Part shown: piece by piece, positions 1 through 12,300 of the stretch | How positions within the stretch are numbered: position 1 is the first letter of the stretch | Layout of the letters: each line of letters opens with the position of its first letter | From: Protonemura montana | Lineage: Eukaryota > Arthropoda > Insecta > Plecoptera > Nemouridae | DNA: 64,000 nucleotides | Assembly (NCBI GenBank): GCA_947568835.1 | Contig: OX387605.1 | Span: forward strand, 124,001-188,000 | Direction: 5' to 3' | Notes under the pieces: generated by a model | What the model was told of the DNA's origin: nothing | The model's database searches: none | The model's input: only the letters and a program-made list of their open reading frames with translations | Program-made: the position numbers and the translations under genes

Positions 1-2766
1 AGTGTCTGAAACAACTAGCCTCAGTGTCTGAGACAACTAGCCTCAGTGTGTGAGACAACTAGCCTCAGTGTGTGAGACAACTAGCCTCAGTGTCTGAGAC
101 AACTAGCATCAGTGTCTGAGACAACTAGCCTCAGTGTCTGAGACAACTAGCATCAGTGTCTGAGACAACTAGCCTCAGTGTGTGAGACAACTAGCCTCAG
201 TGTCTGAGACAACTAGCCTCAGTGTGTGAGACAACTAGCATCAGTGTCTGAGACAACTAGCCTCAGTGTGTGAGACAACTAGCCTCAGTGTCTGAGACAA
301 CTAGCCTCAGTGTCTGAGACAACTAGCATCAGTGTCTGAGACAACTAGCATCAGTGTGTGAGACAACTAGCCTCAGTGTGTGAGACAACTAGCCTCAGTG
401 TGTGAGACAACTAGCCTCAGTGTGTGAGACAACTAGCCTCAGTGTCTGAGACAACTAGCATCAGTGTCTGAGACAACTAGCGTCAGTGTCTGAGACAACT
501 AGCATCAGTGTCTGAGACAACTAGCCTCAGTGTCTGAGACAACTAGCATCAGTGTCTGAGACAACTAGCCTCAGTGTCTGAGACAACTAGCCTCAGTGTC
601 TGAGACAACTAGCATCAGTGTGTGAGACAACTAGCCTCAATGTGTGAGACAACTAGCCTCAGTGTCTGAGACAACTAGCATCAGTGTCTGAGACAACTAG
701 CCTCAGTGTCTGAGACAACTAGCATCAGTGTCTGAGACAACTAGCCTCAGTGTCTGAGACAACTAGCATCAGTGTCTGAGACAACTAGCCTCAGTGTCTG
801 AGACAACTAGCCTCAGTGTCTGAGACAACTAGCATCAGTGTGTGAGACAACTAGCCTCAGTGTCTGAGACAACTAGCATCAGTGTCTGAGACAACTAGCA
901 TCAGTGTCTGAGACAACTAGCCTCAGTGTCTGAGACAACTAGCCTCAGTGTCTGAGACAACTAGCATCAGTGTGTGAGACAACCAGCCTCAGTGTCTGAG
1001 ACAACTAGCCTCAGTGTGTGAGACAACTAGCCTCAGTGTCTGAGACAACTAGCCTCAGTGTCTGAGACAACTAGCCTCAGTGTCTGAGACAACTAGCATC
1101 AGTGTCTGAGACAACTAGCCTCAGTGTGTGAGACAACTAGCCTCAGTGTCTGAGACAGCTAGCCTCAGTGTCTGAGACAACTAGCCTCAGTGTCTGAGAC
1201 AACTAGCATCAGTGTCTGAGACAACTAGCCTCAGTGTCTGAGACAACTAGCCTCAGTGTCTGAGACAACTAGCATCAGTGTCTGAGATAACTAGCCTCAG
1301 TGTGTGAGACAACTAGCCTCAGTGTCTGAGACAACTAGCCTCAGTGTCTGAGACAACTAGCATCAGTGTCTGAGACAACTAGCCTCAGTGTCTGAGATAA
1401 CTAGCCTCAGTGTGTGAGACAACTAGCCTCAGTGTCTGAGACAACTAGCATCAGTGTCTGAGACAACTAGCCTCAGTGTGTGAGACAACTAGCATCAGTG
1501 TCTGAGACAACTAGCCTCAGTGTCTGAGACAACTAGCCTCAGTGTCTGAGACAACTAGCATCAGTGTGTGAGACAACTAGCATCAGTGTCTGAGACAACT
1601 AGCCTCAGTGTGTGAGACAACTAGCCTCAGTGTCTGAGACAACTAGCCTCAGTGTGTGAGACAACTAGCCTCAGTGTCTGAGACAACTAGCATCAGTGTC
1701 TGAGACAACTAGCCTCAGTGTCTGAGACAACTAGCCTCAGTGTGTGAGACAACTAGCCTCAGTGTCTGAGACAACTAGCATCAGTGTCTGAGACAACTAG
1801 CCTCAGTGTCTGAGACAACTAGCATCAGTGTGTGAGACAACTAGCCTCAGTGTGTGAGACAACTAGCCTCAGGGTCTGAGACAACTAGCATCAGTGTCTG
1901 AGACAACTAGCCTCAGTGTCTGAGACAACTAGCCTCAGTGTCTGAGACAACTAGCCTCAGTGTCTGAGACAACTAGCATCAGTGTCTGAGACAACTAGCC
2001 TCAGTGTCTGAGACAACTAGCCTCAGTGTCTGAGACAACTAGCCTCAGTGTCTGAGACAACTAGCCTCAGTGTCTGAGACAACTAGCATCAGTGTCTGAG
2101 ACAACTAGCCTCAGTGTGTGAGACAACTAGCCTCAGTGTCTGAGACAACTAGCCTCAGTGTCTGAGACAACTAGCCTCAGTGTCTGAGACAACTAGCCTC
2201 AGTGTCTGAGACAACTAGCATCAGTGTCTGAGACAACTAGCCTCAGTGTCTGAGACAACCAGCCTCAGTGTCTGAGACAACTAGCATCAGTGTCTGAGAC
2301 AACTAGCCTCAGTGTGTGAGACAACTAGCCTCAGTGTGTGAGACAACTAGCCTCAGTGTCTGAGACAACTAGCCTCAGTGTCTGAGACAACTAGCCTCAG
2401 TGTCTGAGACAACTAGCCTCAGTGTCTGAGACAACTAGCCTCAGTGTCTGAGACAACTAGCCTCAGTGTCTGAGACAACTAGCATCAGTGTCTGAGACAA
2501 CTAGCCTCAGTGTCTGAGACAACTAGCATCAGTGTCTGAGACAACTAGCCTCAGTGTGTGAGACAACTAGCATCAGTGTCTGAGACAACTAGCATCAGTG
2601 TCTGAGACAACTAGCCTCAGTGTCTGAGACAACTAGCCTCAGTGTCTGAGACAACTAGCCTCAGTGTCTGAGACAACTAGCCTCAGTGTCTGAGACAACT
2701 AGCCTCAGTGTGTGAGACAACTAGCCTCAGTGTCTGAGACAACTAGCCTCAGTGTCTGAGACAACT
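1..2766. repeat. 22-bp satellite array (about 126 copies, open at left edge)
   Basis: A head-to-tail array of a 22-bp unit containing TGAGACAACTAGC fills the left edge and probably continues beyond it. Units differ mainly at two positions: C or G in the TGT(C/G)TGAG part and C or A in the AGC(C/A)TC part. Rare singletons occur, for example a G in place of A near 1157. The array stops abruptly at about 2766. A lone related monomer lies near 2950-2967. No coding signal is seen. It lies about 540 bp beyond the stop codon of the WDR1 gene. Confidence 0.97.
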
Positions 2767-3304
2767 CGACCCACACGTGGGGTTTAAAGTCTCAAACATT
2801 TACAAGTCAACTTAGAGACGTAGCAAGACAACTGACAGTCTAATAAATTGTTTTAAAAAATCACATGATAACCAAATGTGTATTAATAAAAAAAATATAA
2901 CATAAGAATAACTTCATTTTTCTAGAAGATATGCACACATAGATAGATTTTGAGACAACTAGACTCCTCCTCCCCTACAGCAATGTTTAATAAATTGTTG
3001 AAAAACTTATTTTTTGTACTATTGTTGTACAATATTTCTTTCTTACTTTATAAAACATGTATAGTAGTACTAATAGTATCCATAGAACTAAATTTTAATA
3101 ACGGCTAGAGTATCGTCATTCCTTACACATTCCAGTTTTCTCCAACACTCGGAAAGAAACTGTATTTCAAACAAATCCAAACAGGGAATGGAGGGGGTAA
3201 GTAAGTAGATAACACAACATGAGTGGATAGCAAATAGTATATTTGTTGAAAACAGCAATCAGTAAATCACGGCAGGGGACGAGGCCAGGGTAGGGAGGGG
3301 GGGA
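2767..3304. other. 3' flank and probable 3' UTR of WDR1
   Basis: AT-rich sequence between the 22-bp satellite and the WDR1 stop codon, with no gene seen. Read on the minus strand it should hold the WDR1 3' UTR. ATTAAA-type poly(A) signal candidates (TTTAAT on the plus strand) occur near 3093 and 2985. A single stray copy of the satellite word GAGACAACTAG lies near 2952. Confidence 0.5.
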
Positions 3305-6300
3305 CTAGAAGGGCTGGACGTTCCACACACGAGTGTTGCAGTCCTGACCTACAGAGACCAACGTCACATCATCAAGCCACGCCACCCGCGTCACCTGGTT
3401 CTGGGGGTGCGCATCTGAAACAAAACAAGTACATCATGTATTGGAGCCAAGGTATAGGGCAGGGTGCAAGCATGGATGTGTACAGCTGGGTTGGCATCTT
3501 CAATGGGAGCCAGGGACATGTGTGTCAAGGTATAGGGCATGGTGCAAGCATGGATGTGTACAGCTGGGTTGGCATCTTCAATGGGAGTCAGGGACATGTG
3601 TGTCAAGGTATAGGGCTTGGTGCAAGCATGGATGTGTACAGCTGGGTTGGCATCTTCAATGGGAGCCAGGGACATGTGTGTCAAGGTATAGGGCATGGTG
3701 CAAGCATGGATGTGTACAGCTGGGTTGGCATCTTCAATGGGAGCCAGGGACATGTTTGTCAAGGTATAGGGCATGGTGCAAGCATGGATGTGTACAGCTG
3801 GGTTGGCATCTTCAATGGGAGCCAGGGACATGTGTGTCAAGGTATAGGGCTTGGTGCAAGCATGGATGTGTACCGCTGGGTTGGTATCTTCAATGGGAGC
3901 CAGGGACATGTTTGTCAAGGTATAGGGCTTGGTGCAAGCATGGATGTGTACAGCTGGGTTGGTATCTTCAATGGGAGCCAGGGACATGTGTGTCAAGGTA
4001 TAGGGCATGGTGCAAGCATGGATGTGTACAGCTGGGTTGACATATTCAATGGGAGCCAGGGACATGTGTGTCAAGGTATAGGGCATGGTGCAAGCATGGA
4101 TGTGTACAGCTGGGTTGGCATCTTCAATGGGAGCCAGGGACATGTGTGTCAAGGTATAGGGCATGGTGCAAGCATGGATGTGTACAGCTGGGTTGGCATC
4201 TTCAATGGGAGCCTGAGACATGTGTGTCAAGGTATAGGGCATGGTGCAAGCATGGATGTGTACAGCTGGGTTGGTATCTTCAATGGGAGCCAGGGACATG
4301 TGTGTCAAGGAACTTACTCTTGAGGATGGTATGTTTTGCTGGCTGTTCTACGCTCCACACGATGATGCTTGTATCCAATGAACCGCTAGCCACACGCTTG
4401 CCGTCGGGTGAGAATGCTACGCAGTTAACGCGCGCGGTGTGGAAGCCCCACTCTTTGTTGTGCGCCAACTGTGCAGACAAGAATTACTTCATGAGCTTGT
4501 TGTTGAATCATGATTCGATGAAATCTCTAATTGTCAAGTGTAACGTTATAAGGAAAACTAGTGCTAAGGACAAATCAAATAGACCTGAGTCTAAAAACTA
4601 TCATGAGTATCTACTACATGCAGTACATGTACTATCTACAGGCCCGGATTTACAAAGGGTCAGTGCTCTTCCCAATTTTTTAAAGGGAAAAAAAGGTCCG
4701 CAGCTATATGCGCATTTGAAATTATACTTAATTGAAAAAGCATTTCACTCAGTAAAGGAGTATTGTGAAGAGCTGTAAAAAAATGTTAATATATAATTGT
4801 TTGAATTCTTCATGTATGTTTTGCTATATTTATATGTATATATTGTATATATTGATCCTGTAGAACTGACAATATCCAATACCCTGGAACGGGTCAAAGG
4901 AAAATAATAAAGCATTATTATTATTATTATTATTATTAACAACGAATCTCATCACGAAAAAAAAGAAAAAAAAGAAAAGTGTAACGTTGTTTGTTCCTAA
5001 CGTTTGAACGTTGTTCCTGGCTGTTCATAAATACAAACGGGAGATAATTTTAACACTGACTTCTTGCCTATAATTTTAACACAGCAAAGAGAGTGTTCCT
5101 AGAATGAACATTCCAACTATGCAATCAGTAAAGCTGTCCTAACATTGACCACTAAGTAAGGTAAGGTAAGCAACAGTGTGGGGTTGCCATGGTTACCTGA
5201 TAGTCTGAAGTGCGGTACAGCGCCACCTTACGGTTGCCGTCAGCGGCGGCTAAGAGGGCTCCGTCAGGTGAGAAGGCCACGTCGGTGATTGGACCCAAAT
5301 GAGTTAGCACGGCCTTCTCTGTCAGCTGGTGGCCATCCAGCGAGTACACGTGCACCTAAACAGGGGACAAAGCTCAGTACACGTGCACCTAGGTCCACTA
5401 GAAGGTTCTACGTGGAGGTGAATTTTAAGGAGTTTTTCAATTGAATGAAAGATGTGAGAAACTTTTCAGGGGCGCAAACCTCTTTGACACAGAGTAAAAC
5501 TGAAAAACATATCATAACATGAATGCAAGTTGCCAGATATTTCAGCTGAATCATTGTTAGGTTGTTATACCTGGCTATCAGCAGCTCCACCAACAGCAAC
5601 GTCGTTGTGTGTTGTCATGGCAACGCAGGAAGGTTCAAACGTGACGGGAAGAGCAGAAACTCGACGGACTCCTTCACTGACTGTCAGCTGATTCACGCTG
5701 GCAGTGACAGCCACGCCCCCTTGGATTGCAAGTCCACGAGGCTGTGACTCTAGCTTTAGACCCTCGCTTGAGTACGTTCTAAAACAAGAACAATAAACCA
5801 GAGTAAGCTTCTACTCCAGTAGACCTGAGTAAGCTCCTACTCCAATAGACCTGAGTAAGCTCCCACTCCAATAGACCTGAGTAAGCTCCCACTCCAATAG
5901 ACCTGAGTAAGCTCCCACTCCAATAGACCTGAGTAAGCTCCCACTCCAATAGACCTGAGTAAGCTCCCACTCCAATAGACCTGAGTAAGCTCCCACTCCA
6001 ATAGACCTGAGTAAGCTCCTACTCCAATAGACCTGAGTAAGCTCCCACTCCAATAGACCTGAGTAAGCTCCCACTCCAATAGACCTGAGTAAGCTCCCAC
6101 TCCAATAGACCTGAGTAAGCTCCCACTCCAATAGACCTGAGTAAGCTCCCACTCCAATAGAACTGAGTAAGCTCCCACTCCAATAGACCTGAGTAAGCTC
6201 CTACTCCAATAGACCTGAGTAAGCTCCCACTCCAATAGACCTGAGTAAGCTCCCACTTCAATAGACCTGAGTAAGCTCCCACTCCAATAGACCTGAGTAA

Positions 6301-9136
6301 GCTCCCACTCCAATAGACCTGAGTAAGCTCCCACTCCAATAGACCTGAGTAAACTCCCACTCCAATATACCTGAGTAAGCTCCCACTCCAATAGACCTGA
6401 GTAAGCTCCCACTCCAATAGACCTGAGTAAGCTCCCACTCCAATAGACCTGAGTAAGCTTCAACTCCAATAGACCTGAGTAAGCTCCCACTCCAATAGAC
6501 CTGAGTAAGCTCCCACTCCAATAGACCTGAGTAAGCTCCCACTCCAATATAACTCACCTTGACGGCAGATCGATGGCACGGAGGCTGTCATCGATGCCGC
6601 AGGTGTACAAAGTGTCACCTGTTGCTTTCATGCCGTTCATCTGGTTGCCGTGGCCGACGCCCCCGACTCTCTCTGAGGTTCCCGTCTTGGCATCCCAAGC
6701 TGTCACGAAACCATCGTGAGAGCCAGTGAATATCTCCCGGCGATCATCGCTCAATGCAAGCACAGTGATTGGCTTGTTGTGTCCCTGTAGAGATAGATGT
6801 AGATGGTAGAGAAACATTGTAACCCAGACCACTGCCACGACATGCACGGCAGGTTGTCACCTTGAGTATGCGCAGAGGCTTTGTCGGGTTGTTCACGTCC
6901 AGGTAGTTCACAAAGCCGCTAAGTGACACGGAGAGCACGTTCTTGCCTTGCCACAGACACGATACCTGTTGGTCATCCACGGTCGTACCCATCACAAACT
7001 CAGACACTCGTTGCCTGAAACCAAACACAGAGACATTATGACAGAAGATCCTGGGTTCGCAACGGGGCCTGGGCAGTTACGTCTTGATACAAGAAGAGCA
7101 AGCAGGTATGTGCCTTGACAGGTACCAAGTTGGAGGTTAGGTTTCATGACGTACCTTGTTTCAGTGTCCCAGAGAGCGCAGGTTTTGTCCCCCGAAGCAG
7201 TGAGCAGTTGCCTTCCGTCAGGTGACCAAGCGACTGCATACACACCTCCTTTGTGCGCCGGCAAGCCAACCTCGCCACGCAGCTCAGACGTACTTCCGTC
7301 GTACACAAACACTTTGCCGTCGAAGCCTGCCGAGGCAAAGAGACCGCCATCGGGGGAGAAACGCACCGCCTGGAAAACAAGAGGGATGGTGGGGTTAACA
7401 TCTTTCCATGATTGACATGGCAATAAGCACAAGCATAGCACACAAGGATCTTAAAACTTGGTTATCATATGGGACTGCACACAATTGGCATAGCAATAAG
7501 CACAAGCATAGCACACAAGGATCTTAAAACTTGGTTATCATATGGGACTGTACACAATTGACATAGCAATAAGCACAACCATAGCACAGCTAGTGCTTGT
7601 GCTGGTGCTAGTGCTTATTGCTGTGTTAATTCTGAGAAAATCTTTTCCCTAAGCTGTGTTTAGAATGTTTGTGAGCTGGCAATGTACCCCATTCAGCCTG
7701 GTGCAAGTGCTACAGTCAAAAGTATGAGGTAATTATAACGAGCTAGCCAAAAGCTCTTTAGAACTCAAGCACAGCAATTAAAATATCAAACTTCGTTATC
7801 AAACGTTTATTTGAATTGGCAATGAAATATATCCCTGTTTCTCATGTAGTCATTGCAAGATTGTTCCTAAATCATGTACCTTTATAAGTTAGGTTAGGTT
7901 ACCTGGACGAATCGCGAGTGCTCCTGCTTAGTGCGTGCAAACTTAAAGGGCGGTCCTTCGAAGACTCCAACTGTGTTGTCCTCGGAACCGGTGACGATGC
8001 GGAAGGGTCTTGTGGGCCGGAAATCAACCGAGTTGATGGGCTTGCTCTGCCCGGAGATCTCTCCGACGGAAGTGCCCGTCTCGGCCATGAACACGTGACC
8101 GAAGCGCTCTCGTCCCTCTCCGACTGCCACCATGCGCTGGGAGTCAGCAGACCATGACAGATCTTTGATTGCGCCGCCCAACGGCTGGAACTCATTCTTG
8201 AGGAGGTGTTCGCGGTTTACTGTGTCCCAGATTCTCACCTTGCCCGACTGGTCTGAAACACAAACGTACTCATTGAAAATCCGTGCAAGCCACGGATTAA
8301 AGCAGGATACGGCAAACCTATGAGAAATAAATAAAACCATAAAAGTGAAAATCTGTCATTAGGTTAAAGCCAGTAACCTAAACTGCATCGGATATTTTAT
8401 ATCCTGCATGATACAGAAATACAAGCATTCTGCAATTTTCTGTAACTTGTTTTAGTGAGAGCATGAATTATAATCTACACTAATTTCTCTGTAACCCTCT
8501 CAAGCAGCATAGGGTGTGAGTAGTCTGCTTCTTCAGGTGCTGCACACACAATCTCTGCCTCAAGCTTGCATAGACTAACCTCCAGACGCAATGTAAAATC
8601 CGCTGGGAGAATACTTCGCCACATTGACGGCGCATGAATGCTCTGTATACACCTCCGAGATAGCGGGGTTGTCGATATTGCGGATTACCACGCTGTTGCC
8701 GTTGGTGTAGAGGAAGTTGACACCCTTGGGGTCACCACCAAGAACAATGGGCTGTCCCCGCTGGGTCCGCGGCAGGGTTGCAAATACATACTCTGCAAGG
8801 AAACAAGATTTGACATCTCATGACAGGTGAATGGAAGCCGGGACGGCTATTTGGCTTGCTGCCATACACCTACAACCTCTTCCTGCCGTTCCACTGGACG
8901 ATTTTAGATCAAGTTTCTCACAGCAATCCGTGGACGGATCACAGCCTTACATGGTAATTAGATCTGTTATCAGCACCTGTATGATAACGACCCCAAGTGA
9001 AGGGCCGGCCTCAATGGCATGAGTAACCTACAATTTCACCCTTACTTGTCGTTTAAAACAACTGTGTAGGCTCTGTAACGTAGAAGTCAACGAATAAAAT
9101 ACGTTAATGTCGTTGCTTACTATTAGAAACTGCCAT
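3305..9136 (-). CDS. WDR1: WDR1 / actin-interacting protein 1 (flare), 10 coding exons
   Basis: Coding exons on the minus strand are 9136-9121, 8792-8580, 8252-7903, 7369-7155, 7014-6861, 6784-6558, 5778-5571, 5355-5197, 4468-4318 and 3414-3305. They sum to 1803 nt (600 aa plus TAG) with GT/AG borders and consistent phases throughout. The usual family length is about 600-610 aa. The start reads [18 protein letters not shown], matching the AIP1 N-terminus. Later landmarks are [59 protein letters not shown] and GQDCN, in family order. AIP1 folds as two seven-bladed WD40 propellers and helps cofilin take actin filaments apart in the cytoplasm. The gene shares a 202-bp divergent promoter with MRPL45. 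Introns 3, 6 and 9 carry minisatellites and intron 8 a LINE fragment. Confidence 0.96.
3441..4311. repeat. 78-bp minisatellite in WDR1 intron 9 (about 11 copies)
   Basis: A tandem array of a 78-bp unit containing GGTATAGGGCATGGTGCAAG lies between the last two coding exons of WDR1. Because 78 is a multiple of three and the unit lacks stops in several frames, long open frames appear on both strands. These are intronic artefacts and not genes. Copies differ by a few substitutions. Confidence 0.95.
4617..4937 (+). mobile_element. 5'-truncated non-LTR retrotransposon (LINE) 3' end in WDR1 intron 8
   Basis: The plus strand up to the TAA at 4778 encodes a tail containing [20 protein letters not shown]. 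This resembles the end of LINE open reading frames of the jockey/CR1 type, which commonly finish in a fYSveEyl-like motif. An AT-rich 3' UTR follows, then AATAAAGCATTATTATT and a TTA microsatellite at about 4911-4937, a typical LINE tail. Only the extreme 3' end is present. It lies antisense to WDR1. The family call is by resemblance. Confidence 0.7.
5343..5391 (-). repeat. 16-bp direct repeat duplicating the exon 8 acceptor of WDR1
   Basis: The 16-mer AGTACACGTGCACCTA occurs at 5343-5358, spanning the acceptor and first codons of WDR1 exon 8, and again at 5376-5391. The second copy lies 33 bp farther upstream in gene direction and recreates an AG acceptor. Splicing to that decoy would read V-H-V-Y and then an in-frame TGA. 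Confidence 0.8.
5797..6553. repeat. 26-bp minisatellite in WDR1 intron 6 (about 29 copies)
   Basis: Tandem 26-bp units containing AGACCTGAGTAAGCTCCCAC fill most of the intron between the exons at 6558 and 5778. The array ends within a few bases of the splice donor of exon 6 (GT at 6557-6556). The period is not divisible by three, so all three minus-strand frames stay open and give long false open frames of repeated [15 protein letters not shown] type. Confidence 0.95.
7411..7590 (-). repeat. 73-bp repeat, about 2.4 copies, in WDR1 intron 3
   Basis: Copies start at 7411, 7484 and 7557 (partial). The unit, with CTTGGTTATCATATGGGACT, is the reverse complement of the unit in the large array at 31231-33593. 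The right end is followed by an inverted GTGCTTATTGCT that pairs with AGCAATAAGCAC in the last copy. Confidence 0.93.
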
Positions 9137-9338
9137 TTTTCAACGCGAATCCCGTTTCTAGACCGTCCGGTACTTCGTCCTCTTCACGCACAACGCCCAC
9201 TGCCCGTTGCACTTGACTGTCACCGCAATCGCCGCTAGCAGCAACGCAACTGATGTGTACGATGCCCTTATATGGGAGCGCTGCGATGGTGCTGCGCCAG
9301 CAATTAAAAATCATAACTCATCAATTCTGATTTCAACT
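9137..9338. promoter_or_regulatory. Divergent promoter between WDR1 and MRPL45 with CArG box
   Basis: Only 202 bp separate the two start codons, which point away from each other, so one compact bidirectional promoter is inferred. It holds CCTTATATGG at 9266-9275, an exact CC(A/T)6GG serum response element (CCATATAAGG on the other strand). The core is 130 bp upstream of the WDR1 ATG and 64 bp upstream of the MRPL45 ATG. The surroundings are relatively CpG-rich. Actin-cytoskeleton genes are known targets of SRF with MRTF cofactors. Confidence 0.75.
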
Positions 9339-12300
9339 ATGGCGGCCAATATGGTGATGTCTACCACCTTAAAGTTATTACAGGTAAAGATTCGGATATG
9401 TTCGCGGGAGGCGAATGGGAAGGATGATTAAGACATGTTAGTGAACTTCAGAAATATTTGGTTCTTTGTCAAATACAAAGGCAATCGTTAGAAAAGCTCA
9501 TGCCGACGATCCTAACCTTCGAATCCTAACCTTTTCAAGGCATGTCTGGAGATCGTAGCACCAGTTCTTACAGGACAAAGAGCAGCCTATGTTTGGTTCT
9601 TTGTCAAATACAAAGACAATCGTTAGAAAAGCTCATGCCGACGATCCTAACCTTCGAATCCTAACCTTTTCAAGGCATGTCTGGAGATCGTAGCACCAGT
9701 TCTTACAGGACGAAGAGCAGCCTGTGTTTAGTATGCTATATTATGTCATGTCTTTCAGTCGGCACCGCGGGGTTTACTGGGGCAAACGGCAGCGGCTGCG
9801 ACAAACTTGCAGTTGATTCGTGGAAGGCGGACAAAACACTGGGATCCCAAGTGGAAAAAGTTGCGTGCTCAGAAAGTGGTAAAGGTTGAACTTCCAGACT
9901 ACGACGAGGGTAAAAAGAATGTAGAAATGTCGACGGAGGAGATGCGTAGCAAGATGAAGGAAAAGGGCATCCAGCCACCTCGGCCGTGGATGGAGCGGCC
10001 ATTCTACATTAGCTCGACTGGCGGAGTCTTCGAGGCATATGTGCCACCGGAAGGTGATGGCCGTATCTCTGCAGTCACCAAGCAGGTGCGTCTGTAAAAT
10101 CCTGAAAACCAACTGGATAATTACTAATTCCATTAACCTACCATAATTCCACATACTGCATTCTTACCATATTCAAGTAAGAAGTAAATGTTTGAAGATG
10201 TGTCTTGTTTTTATTAAAACCAGATTGTCAGACCGTTATTTGACAGGTGTAGTTAGGTTAAAGTTATCTACGAATATAGTAGTGATAGTAGCTGTAGTGA
10301 AGTAAATGGAAGCAATTCGATGTTTAGTCATGTATTGAACAAAGGCTTTCTTGGTAGGGTCTTGAGTAGATGTGATTGATATACTTTGAAGGTAATAAAT
10401 GATGGCCAATTATTGTACAAAGCAATTGTTTTAGATTTGTATTGTAATAAAAGGTTTTAAACATTCCAAAAGAGTTGAAAAGCTATGGATGACAATGGTA
10501 TTACTGAAAATGTGCTCAGCTTTCCATCAATGATGTAAATGTGGTGTGTCTTGAAAAAATTGTTATTTTGCAACTTTCTGCAAAAATTAAGTTCGGCTGT
10601 CTGAACTTTGTTAGCCTTTAAACCACTGTTTGTTAGCTTTGAACAAATGTAAACCAGTACCTAAAGATTGGTTCGAGAATTTAGAATTACTAGAAGAGAG
10701 TTTATCTCCAGCTGCCATCACCCAGGCTAGTGCAGCAAAACTTAAAATATTTTACTCCCAAGTATATGGTAATATGCTTTGAGAGTTGGAGCAACAGAGC
10801 AGGAAAGATCAACACATCCAAAAAAAAAAAAATATTTGAAAGTGAGATAAAATCCACTTGATCTTGCAATCTTATAACAAGGACAGAGGAAATGAAGCAA
10901 GATGGGAAAAGAAGGATCATGATATTTATAACAAATAATAATGGTAAACCATTATCCAAGTTGGTTTGCTATTGATTGTGTATCAGGGAGCAAAGCAGAA
11001 GCTGGAGTTCTTGGAGAAGAAAAGCAAGTCGATGATGGCAGTGCGCAAGATCCGGACGTTTGATGAGGATTTCGACCGCAAGGACTTTGTGCAGCACGCT
11101 CAGGAGATCTACATCAAAGCTCACCAAATGTTAGCCAGGTTGGTACCTGCTCAGATCGTACACCTACGTTACAGTTTCATTATCTGAAGTCGAAACAGTT
11201 GAAGGTAGAAGGGATACTAGAGCCTTTTCAATACGCTTTGGTAATAAAAATATATACATATATATATATTTTGCAGGAGAGTGATGAGAACTAAGCCAGC
11301 TTGGTTTTGCTTTCTGGAGGTTGATTGGCAACTTTTTAGAGACAGATTTCATTGGTTAAAGAATATTCATAACAAAATGCCATCAACTTCTCTTTAACTT
11401 TTAAAAATGTGTCATTAAAAAGATGATGTTTCGATCACGACAGTGTTTAGAACAGTGTTTTCATCCGTTGTCTTTGATCCACGCATTTCGATGGTCACCT
11501 TGATTAGATTTCTTTATTTGTTGACGTCTCCTTATTTTACATCCAGGAAGCAGTAAAGTTATCAACTTACCAATAAATGGTTGTCAAACTAATTTTCCAA
11601 CCGGGGAAAAAGACTCGTTGCATTAGTGTTGTCAGAATGAATAAACAAGATCGAGAAGAGCTTGACTTTTTACCGCTGGCCAGACTTAACGTGATCTTCT
11701 TTCCGTTGCAGCAAAGACAAGTTGAAGCTGCGAGAGTTCGTCACTGAAAGAGCGTACCCGGTAAGTGTTATCATTGCTAGCAACTTGTTCCGTTAGGTTG
11801 CTGTCCCTGCCGTCAGGTTGCTGTCCCGACCGTTAGGTTGCTGTCCCTGCCGTTACGTTGCTGTCCCTGCCGTTATGTTGCTGTCCCTGCCGTTAGGTTG
11901 CTGTCCCGACCGTTAGGTTGCTGTCCCGACGGTTAGGTTGCTGTCCCTGTTGTCAGGTTGCTGTCCCTGTTGTTATGTTGCTGTCCCTGCCGTTAGGTTG
12001 CTCTCCCTGCCGTTAGGTTGCTGTCCCTGCCGTTAGGTTGCTGTCCCTGCCGTTAGGTTGCTGTCCCTGCCGTTAGGTTGCTGTCCCTGCCGTTAGGTTG
12101 CTGTCCCTGCCGTTAGGTTGCTGTCCCTGCCGTTAGGTTGCTGTCCCTGCCGTTAGGTTGCTGTCCCTGCCGTTAGGTTGCTGTCCCTGCCGTTAGGTTG
12201 CTGTCCCTGCCGTTAGGTTGCTGTCCCTGTTGTTACGTTGCTGTCCCTGCCGTTATGTTGCTGTCCCTGCCGTTAGGTTGCTGTCCCTGCCTTTATGTTG

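Noticed and set aside
1-2766. CRISPR-like regular direct repeats
   Set aside because: Head-to-tail repeats with no unique spacers, in a genome with spliced animal genes. The same holds for the 32-bp, 47-bp, 52-bp and 73-bp arrays.
3391-4308. 305-residue open frame of 26-residue repeats on the minus strand, and 295-residue one on the plus strand
   Set aside because: They are translations of the 78-bp minisatellite inside WDR1 intron 9, flanked by good splice sites of a well-supported gene.
5837-6547. 236-residue open frame rich in [15 protein letters not shown]
   Set aside because: A 26-bp intronic minisatellite without stops; the same peptide appears in all three frames.
7891-8340. Stand-alone WD40 protein of 148 residues
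   Set aside because: This is exon 3 of WDR1 extended into flanking introns.
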